Assembly (NCBI RefSeq): GCF_938015485.1
Contig: NZ_CALLVU010000106.1
Location: 1 to 29,621, forward strand
Source: an uncultured Lachnoanaerobaculum sp.
Lineage (GTDB): Bacteria; Bacillota; Clostridia; Lachnospirales; Lachnospiraceae
DNA: 29,621 nt
Reading direction: 5' to 3'
Positions 24,301 through 29,621 of the stretch are shown piece after piece (positions within the stretch are counted from its first letter, which is position 1; each line of letters opens with the position of its first letter). A program made the position numbers and the translations under genes. The notes below the pieces were generated by a model that was given only the letters and a program-made list of their open reading frames with translations, searched no databases and was not told the origin of the DNA.

Positions 24301-25056
24301 TTATATTATCTTTTTTATATTTTTTTCCAGAATTTTATCAAGTGGCTCAGAGAAATGACCGTTTGAAACCAGTACATCAATATCATTAAAATCTGATACC
24401 TTAAAAAATCCTACCGCTTCTTCCTTAGTGTTATCACATAAAAGCACGGTTTTATCGGCATTTTCTATCATACTTTTTTTTACAAGTCCCTGTGAGTCGT
24501 CTCCCTCAAAAACTCCCTTGGTGCTTATCGCCTTACATGACATAAAAGCAAGCTCCGCATTAAAGTTTTTGATAAAGCTTGATGCGAACTCTCCGACAAT
24601 GGAAAGGCTCTTGTGCTTTAATACGCCCGGACAAAGAAAGCATTTGAGATTCTGAGCATTTGAAAGCTCATTTGCAATATTTATTCCGTTAGTAATGATG
24701 GTGATATTTTGTCTCAACTTCAACATAGGGGCCAATTGGCAAACTGTAGAGGATGAGTCAAGAAAGATGACCATATCATCCTTTAAAAGCGGTGTGGCCT
24801 TACCTGCAATAATCTGCTTTTTGTCAAGATTTTCTATTCGTCTCATTCCGATAGGGCTTTCATTGGCGGACTTGACAATTACCGATACATAGCCGTGAGA
24901 TCTCTTTATAGTGCCTTCTTCTTCAAGTGCAATCAAATCTCTTCTGACAGTTGAGCGTGAAGCATAGACACGTCTGCAAAGACTGTCTATGGTAGATATG
25001 CCGTTGCACTTATTAAGTACATCCAATATCTGTTGTTTTCTTACATTTGAATCCAT
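24301..25056 (-). CDS. DeoR-family transcriptional regulator, probable fucose-operon repressor
   Basis: A 251-aa regulator with the DeoR layout. The N-terminal helix-turn-helix (about 6-57) includes VYASRSTVRRDLIALEEEG, the family signature. A sugar-phosphate-sensing domain follows (about 75-235), with IFLDSSSTVCQLAPML, TITTNGI-like ITIITNGINIANEL and DNTKEEAVGFFKV. Such proteins usually repress sugar genes and release DNA on binding a phosphorylated sugar. It is transcribed away from the fuc operon, and the shared intergenic region holds repeated TGAAC/GTTCA half-sites, so fuculose-1-phosphate is a reasonable candidate inducer; this is inference. The stop codon touches the bidirectional terminator. 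Confidence 0.9.
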   Translation of the reverse strand: MDSNVRKQQILDVLNKCNGISTIDSLCRRVYASRSTVRRDLIALEEEGTIKRSHGYVSVIVKSANESPIGMRRIENLDKKQIIAGKATPLLKDDMVIFLDSSSTVCQLAPMLKLRQNITIITNGINIANELSNAQNLKCFLCPGVLKHKSLSIVGEFASSFIKNFNAELAFMSCKAISTKGVFEGDDSQGLVKKSMIENADKTVLLCDNTKEEAVGFFKVSDFNDIDVLVSNGHFSEPLDKILEKNIKKII

Positions 25057-25452
25057 AAAATCCTCTTAATATGTCTTTTTATATTGATTGCATTAGAGAG
25101 CATGGCAATCAAAATATAGGTTTGAACAAAAAAGTTCATACATGAACATTATATCATAAAATAAAAAAAAGTATTCAAGAATATATCCATATATATATTT
25201 TTATTATTAAATATGATATATTCTAGTTAATGAAAAACATTTTCGGTAATACCTTAGAAGAATGAAAGTAGAACCAAAACTTAGGAAAAATAAATTATTA
25301 TATTAAAAATTTTCCTAATAAAGAGGCTATAACTGACAAATGATTGAAACAAACTTTCAAAGCATGGTTTAAGGCGTTCTTGACATTTTATTTTCACGGG
25401 GGTGTGAGTTTTCTAAAGTATTATCGACTTTATTATTGAAAGTTGGTGAAGT
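25057..25452. other. divergent control region between deoR-type gene and fuc operon
   Basis: 396 bases without a gene. It contains the half-site cluster at 25122-25147 near the regulator and a second inverted repeat TTGAAA (25344-25349), CAAAC, TTTCAA (25355-25360) nearer the kinase gene. A perfect -35 TTGACA occurs at 25380-25385, but no acceptable -10 follows at 16-18 bases, so the fuc promoter is not resolved; an activator-dependent promoter is possible. The middle is extremely AT-rich, with alternating TA tracts near 25185-25220. Confidence 0.5.
25122..25147. promoter_or_regulatory. candidate DeoR-type operator cluster
   Basis: Three half-sites occur in 26 bases: TGAAC (25123-25127), GTTCA (25134-25138) and TGAAC (25143-25147). 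They form two overlapping inverted repeats, TGAAC-N6-GTTCA and GTTCA-N4-TGAAC. The cluster lies 66-90 bases upstream of the regulator's start, a position suited to autoregulation. Assignment to this particular regulator is by position only. Confidence 0.5.
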
Positions 25453-26865
25453 ATGAACAAGGTATTGGCTTTCGATATGGGTGCGACTTCCATCAGGGGT
25501 ATTGTTGGATATATTGCTGACGGAAAGCTCATCACTGAGGAAGTTATGAGAATGTCCCACAGTATAAAGAACAAAGACGGCAGGTTATATTGGGACTTCG
25601 ATGCAATTTTGGACAAGATAGTAAATACAATCATCGAGAACAAGGATGTGTCCTGTATAGGTATTGATACATGGGGCGTAGACTTCGGTATGATTGACAA
25701 AGACGGAGAGCTTATAGATACTCCTTTCTCCTATAGAGATGAAAAATACGCTATAGGAAGAGAAGAAGCAAAGTCAAAGATAAGTGAGCTTGAGATATTT
25801 AAAAACAGCGGTAATCAGATAATGACTATAAACACCGTATTTCAACTTCTCACTCTGAAAAAGCTCAACCCTGATATATACGAAAAGGCTGACAAGCTGC
25901 TTATGATGCCGGATCTTATCTTCTATATGCTTACAGGCAAGAAGGTGGGAGAGGAAACCATATGGTCGACTACAGGACTTTACGATATGGGGAAGAAAAA
26001 AGTTTCAGATACAATATTTGAAAAGCTTGAACTTAAAAAGAGTCTGGTTCCTGAGATTGTAAAGGCTACAGAGGCGGTCGGAAATACAAGAGATTCAAGG
26101 ATAGAAGTGTTAAAGAGTTTGAATATAGATGTGATTCCTGTTTGTACACATGATACTGCAAGCGCACTTCTTATGACGGATTCTTTCCTTGATGAAGACA
26201 GTATGTTCTTAAGCTGCGGAACATGGTCACTGATAGGCAGTGCAGTGGATGAATGTATCATAACAGATGAGGCATATGAGAACAATCTGACAAATGAGCT
26301 GGGATTTGATTCAAAGCCGATGTTCTTTAAGAATATCACAGGTCTTTATCTGCTTGAAAAGTATAAGTCACAGCTTGAAAAGAAGCTTGGAAGAAAGATT
26401 TCATTTGATGAAATAAGCGCTTATGTAAACGGCTTGGATAAAAAGCTTCCGACTATAGATATGGACGCGGAGGTCTTTGCAAGAGAAAGTATTGATGTGA
26501 AGACTGAGATTGATAAATTCGTTGAAAATAATGGAGAAAAAGTTCCGGAGGATGACTTTGACTACTTTGCGGTTATTTATGAGAGCATGGTAAATAAGTA
26601 TATCGAAGTAAAAACCGATATTGAAAAGATTTTACATAAGAATTTTAAAAGAATACATATCATCGGTGGCGGTGCAAAGTCAAGTGTACTTACATCAATG
26701 ATTGCAAATAAAATGGGCGTAGCGCTAAAGGCGGGACCTTATGAGAGCTCAGCCCTCGGAAATATACTTCTTTCACTATTACATATGAAGGAAGTAAAGG
26801 ATTTAAAAACAGGTATTGAATTGATCTTAGGATCATGTGAGATAAAAACAGTGGATTTCAAATAA
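25453..26865 (+). CDS. FGGY-family sugar kinase, probable L-fuculokinase (rhamnulokinase-like)
   Basis: A 470-aa FGGY kinase that should phosphorylate L-fuculose with ATP. Family features are the N-terminal phosphate loop AFDMGATSIRG (5-15), IGIDTWGVDFGMID (substrate pocket, near 70-83), SCGTWSLIG (near 255) and the C-terminal IIGGGAKSS adenosine-binding motif. These blocks look more like rhamnulokinase (RhaB) than E. coli FucK. However, fucI follows only 9 bases after the stop and fucA is next, so fuculose is the likely substrate. The ATG at 25453 follows GGTGAAG, a moderate ribosome site. Confidence 0.88.
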   Translation: MNKVLAFDMGATSIRGIVGYIADGKLITEEVMRMSHSIKNKDGRLYWDFDAILDKIVNTIIENKDVSCIGIDTWGVDFGMIDKDGELIDTPFSYRDEKYAIGREEAKSKISELEIFKNSGNQIMTINTVFQLLTLKKLNPDIYEKADKLLMMPDLIFYMLTGKKVGEETIWSTTGLYDMGKKKVSDTIFEKLELKKSLVPEIVKATEAVGNTRDSRIEVLKSLNIDVIPVCTHDTASALLMTDSFLDEDSMFLSCGTWSLIGSAVDECIITDEAYENNLTNELGFDSKPMFFKNITGLYLLEKYKSQLEKKLGRKISFDEISAYVNGLDKKLPTIDMDAEVFARESIDVKTEIDKFVENNGEKVPEDDFDYFAVIYESMVNKYIEVKTDIEKILHKNFKRIHIIGGGAKSSVLTSMIANKMGVALKAGPYESSALGNILLSLLHMKEVKDLKTGIELILGSCEIKTVDFK

Positions 26866-26874
26866 GGAGGAAGT

Positions 26875-28656
26875 ATGAAACATCCAAAAATCGGTATCAG
26901 ACCTACAATTGACGGTAGATGGGGCGGCGTTAGAGAGTCGCTTGAAGAGCAGACAATGGGAATGGCAAAAAGAGCTGCAAAGCTTATAGAAGACAACTTA
27001 AGGTATCCTGACGGAGAAAAGGTGGAGGTTGTTATTTCACCTACAACTATCGGCGGAGGTGCCGAGGCCGCTGTCTGTGAAGAGTATTTTGCAAATCAGA
27101 ACGTAATCGGAACACTTACAGTTACACCTTGCTGGTGCTACGGAACAGAGACAATGGACTTAAACCCTAACACAATCAAAGCGGTTTGGGGATTTAACGG
27201 TACTGAGAGACCGGGAGCCGTTTATCTTGCAGCTGTTATGGCGGCATATGCACAGAGAGGGCTTCCTGCGTTCTCAATCTACGGAACTGAAGTTCAGGAT
27301 AAGGATGATGAAAGTATCACTCCTGATGTTGCAAAGAAGATTTTGGACTTTGCAAGAGGTGCCGTATCTGTAGGAATCATGAAGAATCAGTCTTATGTAA
27401 ATATCGGTTCGGTTTCAATGGGTATTGCAGGCAGTGTTGTAAATGTAGATTTCTTACAGAAGTATCTCGGAATGAGAACGGAGTGGGTTGATATGACAGA
27501 GGTTCTTAGAAGAATCACACTTGGAATATACGATCCTGAGGAGTTTGAGAGAGCTTTTGCATGGGTAAAGGCAAACTGCAAAGAAGGATATGACACCAAT
27601 GCCGGAAAGGACTTCCCTGAGATTATTAAGAAGTCAAGATATATTAAGGATGACGAGCAGTGGGCTTTCTGTGTAAAGCATGCAATGGTTGTAAGAGATA
27701 TCCTTGAAGGAAATCCGAAGCTTGCAAAGCTTGGATGGCATGAGGAAGCGCTTGGAAGAAATGGTCTTGCAGGCGGATTCCAGGGACAGAGAATGTGGAC
27801 TGACTGGCTTCCTAACGCAGACTTTACAGAGGCTATTATGGCATCAGGATTTAACTGGAACGGTAAGAAGATGCCTACACCTTTTGCAACGGAGAATGAT
27901 ACTCTAAACGGTATTGCAATGATGTTCGGATGGCTTTCTACAGGAAAGGCTCCTATATTCTCAGATGTAAGAACATACTGGTCACCTGAAGCCGTAAAGA
28001 GAGTTACAGGCAAAGAACTTGAAGGATTTGCAAAGAACGGAATTATCCACCTTATCAACTCAGGTGCAAGCTGTCTTGATGCAAGTGCGGCTGCAAAGGA
28101 TGAAAACGGCAACGGAACCATGAAAGAGTGGTGGAATCTTACAGACGAGGATATCAAGGCTTGCTGTGATGCAACCGACTGGTGCAGAGCCAACTACGAG
28201 TACTTCAGAGGCGGCGGCTTCTCATCACACTTTAAGACAGCTGCAGAGATGCCTGTAACAATGATCAGAGTAAATATTGTAGAGGGTGTAGGACCTACAC
28301 TTCAGGTAATAGAGGGTAATACCTGTGTACTTGAGAATGACGTTCACAAGACACTTGATGAGAGAACAGACAGAACATGGCCTACAACATGGTTCGCTCC
28401 TAAGATCGGAGTAGGTGCGGCAGACTCGGTATACAATGTTATGGCAAAGTGGGGCGCAAACCACGGCGCTACCGTAGAGGGTCATGTAGGAGACAGACTT
28501 CTTACACTTGCTTCAATGCTTAGAATACCTGTAGCATTCCACAATGTAGAAGATGACAGAATATTCAGACCGCATTCATTTAACGGATTCGGTACAGCAG
28601 ATTTAGAGGGACAGGACTACAGAGCATGTGCTTACTACGGTCCGCTTTATAAGTAA
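26875..28656 (+). CDS. fucI: L-fucose isomerase
   Basis: FucI interconverts L-fucose and L-fuculose using Mn2+. The 593-aa length matches the E. coli enzyme (591), and conserved blocks run through the whole protein: KIGIRPTIDGRWGGVRESLE, VTPCWCYGTETMD, WGFNGTERPGAVYLAA, SMGIAGSVV, TYWSPEA and EGQDYRAC near the end. Metal ligands are in place: Glu340 (ATENDTLNG), Asp364 (SDVRTYW) and His530 (WGANHG), equivalent to E. coli E337, D361 and H528. It has a strong ribosome site, AAGGAGGAAGT. It is the second gene of the fuc operon, with a small hairpin after the stop. Confidence 0.97.
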   Translation: MKHPKIGIRPTIDGRWGGVRESLEEQTMGMAKRAAKLIEDNLRYPDGEKVEVVISPTTIGGGAEAAVCEEYFANQNVIGTLTVTPCWCYGTETMDLNPNTIKAVWGFNGTERPGAVYLAAVMAAYAQRGLPAFSIYGTEVQDKDDESITPDVAKKILDFARGAVSVGIMKNQSYVNIGSVSMGIAGSVVNVDFLQKYLGMRTEWVDMTEVLRRITLGIYDPEEFERAFAWVKANCKEGYDTNAGKDFPEIIKKSRYIKDDEQWAFCVKHAMVVRDILEGNPKLAKLGWHEEALGRNGLAGGFQGQRMWTDWLPNADFTEAIMASGFNWNGKKMPTPFATENDTLNGIAMMFGWLSTGKAPIFSDVRTYWSPEAVKRVTGKELEGFAKNGIIHLINSGASCLDASAAAKDENGNGTMKEWWNLTDEDIKACCDATDWCRANYEYFRGGGFSSHFKTAAEMPVTMIRVNIVEGVGPTLQVIEGNTCVLENDVHKTLDERTDRTWPTTWFAPKIGVGAADSVYNVMAKWGANHGATVEGHVGDRLLTLASMLRIPVAFHNVEDDRIFRPHSFNGFGTADLEGQDYRACAYYGPLYK

Positions 28657-28669
28657 AAATTAAATACAG

Positions 28670-28687
28670 GAGGGCAGTATTGCCCTC
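28670..28687 (+). other. intercistronic hairpin between fucI and fucA
   Basis: GAGGGCA (28670-28676) pairs perfectly with TGCCCTC (28681-28687) around GTAT. The T-run expected of a terminator is absent (TTGATAG follows). It could slow 3' decay of the fucI message or allow partial termination, giving less fucA than fucI. Confidence 0.6.
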
Positions 28688-28710
28688 TTGATAGTAAAGG
28701 GGAAAACATT

Positions 28711-29370
28711 ATGTTGATGGAGAAGGAAAGACTGCTTTTAATAGAGTACGGAAAGAAATTGGTAAAAGCAGGTCTTACCAAAGGTACAGGCGGTAACTTA
28801 AGTATATTTGACAGAAAGAACGGACATGTGGCAATCACTCCTTCGGGAATAGATTTCTTTGAGATACAGCCTGAGGATATAGTTATTATAGATGTGGACG
28901 GCAATGTAATAGAAGGAAACAGAGTGCCGTCATCAGAGTGGGCGATGCATGTAATGCCTTATAAGTACAGAGATGATATTGATGCTGTTATTCATGCACA
29001 TACAATGTATGCAACAGTTATGGCATGTTTGAGAGAGGATTTGCCTGCAACTCACTATATGATCGCTGTAGCCGGTGAGAATGTAAGAGTGGCAAAATAT
29101 GCCACATACGGAAGTCCTGAGCTTGCACAGAATGCTTTTGAAGCTATGAAGGACAGAAAGGCTGTTATTTTGGCAAACCACGGAATACTTGCAGGTGCAA
29201 ACGATTTGCTTAACGCATTCAATATAATAGAAGAAGTTGAGTACTGTGCCGAAGTTTATACAAAGGCAAAGGCAATCGGAGAGCCGGTGGTACTGCCTCA
29301 TGAAGAGATGACTTTGATGGCTGAAAAGTTTAAGACATATGGTCAGAGGGTAAGCATAAAAGATAAATAG
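28711..29370 (+). CDS. fucA: L-fuculose-1-phosphate aldolase
   Basis: FucA is a zinc-dependent class II aldolase that splits L-fuculose-1-phosphate into dihydroxyacetone phosphate and L-lactaldehyde. The 219-aa protein (E. coli 215) has the phosphate-binding GTGGNLS (26-32), TPSG (43-46), catalytic Glu76 (SSEWAMH), zinc ligands His95 and His97 (IHAHTMYATVMAC) and His157 (NHGIL). This completes kinase, isomerase and aldolase in one operon. ATG 28711 follows AAGGGGAAA; a second ATG two codons on is possible. Confidence 0.95.
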   Translation: MLMEKERLLLIEYGKKLVKAGLTKGTGGNLSIFDRKNGHVAITPSGIDFFEIQPEDIVIIDVDGNVIEGNRVPSSEWAMHVMPYKYRDDIDAVIHAHTMYATVMACLREDLPATHYMIAVAGENVRVAKYATYGSPELAQNAFEAMKDRKAVILANHGILAGANDLLNAFNIIEEVEYCAEVYTKAKAIGEPVVLPHEEMTLMAEKFKTYGQRVSIKDK

Positions 29371-29382
29371 GAGGGAGATTTT

Positions 29383-29621
29383 ATGTCAGCATTACTTACA
29401 ATGAAAAATATAAAGAAATCTTTCTCAGGTGTTGCAGCACTGAAAAATGCCGAACTTGAACTTAATAAGAGTGAAGTCGTAGCGCTGATGGGTGAAAACG
29501 GTGCCGGAAAATCCACTCTTATGAAGATTTTGACAGGAATATATTCTAAAGACGAAGGTACTGTAACTTTCGAAGGAAAAGAAGTAGAGTATAAGTCGGT
29601 ATCTGAATCTGAAGAGGCGGG
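29383..29621 (+). CDS. sugar ABC transporter ATP-binding protein, cut by window edge
   Basis: The first 79 codons of a monosaccharide-type (RbsA/MglA/XylG family) ATPase are present. It begins MSALLTMKNIKKSFSGVAAL, with Walker A GENGAGKST and then LMKILTGIYSKDEGTVTFEGK, the usual start of these duplicated-ATPase proteins. The Shine-Dalgarno GGAGGGAG lies right after the fucA stop, so it belongs to the fuc operon and probably powers fucose uptake. Permease and binding-protein genes would be expected beyond the edge. Confidence 0.92.
   Translation, partial: MSALLTMKNIKKSFSGVAALKNAELELNKSEVVALMGENGAGKSTLMKILTGIYSKDEGTVTFEGKEVEYKSVSESEEA

Noticed and set aside
25380..25385. TTGACA as the fuc operon promoter
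   Set aside because: No -10-like hexamer follows at 15-19 bases (TGTGAG is found), so the perfect -35 alone is not enough.
27393..28193. 266-aa minus-strand ORF inside fucI
   Set aside because: It lies wholly within a highly conserved enzyme gene on the other strand; its residues are what reversed fucI codons produce, and it has no start signal.

Overview
The window looks like the chromosome of a low-GC, anaerobic Firmicute, most likely a Lachnospiraceae member. This is inferred from protein style, AT-rich codon use, strong Shine-Dalgarno sites and gene families; no rRNA or other phylogenetic marker is present. Host association is suggested by an L-fucose pathway and by a secreted protein closely resembling the streptococcal IgG-cleaving protease IdeS.

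Layout. 1-463 is AT-rich and holds only decayed-looking ORF scraps. 464-832 encodes a small membrane protein. 976-5592 is a tight housekeeping run: clpX, lspA, a CorC/CNNM-type CBS protein, a HAD phosphatase, an unknown 106-aa protein and a Nudix hydrolase, several overlapping by a few bases. 5737-8063 holds two PLP enzymes of sulfur amino-acid metabolism. lon (8235-10493) follows a leader containing a consensus promoter, a terminator-like hairpin and a near-perfect CIRCE (HrcA) operator. Then come an iron-type alcohol dehydrogenase and queT, the latter behind a probable preQ1-I riboswitch.

12295-20290 is an accessory island: a roughly 700-bp gene-free stretch (a LytTR-style direct-repeat promoter, a structured RNA candidate, a terminator), then a complete type II-A CRISPR-Cas locus: cas9, cas1, cas2, csn2, an 18-repeat/17-spacer array and a convergent tracrRNA on the minus strand. 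Array and tracrRNA share one bidirectional terminator. The first repeat is degenerate, and the first 'spacer' is 7 nt too long, ending in GTTTGAG. This resembles the leader-anchoring sequence of type II-A systems and suggests that the spacer-integration site has moved one repeat inward.

After the island come a membrane-anchored GH18/SH3 wall hydrolase (20408-22060) and the IdeS-like protease (22167-24245). The protease has its own promoter, a signal peptide, wall-binding repeats, a Gly/Ser linker and an apparently intact Lys/Cys/His/Asp active site. A bidirectional terminator separates it from a convergent DeoR-family repressor. The repressor is divergent from an L-fucose operon (FGGY kinase, fucI, fucA and a sugar ABC-transporter ATPase cut by the window edge). 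Repeated TGAAC/GTTCA half-sites lie in the divergent promoter region.
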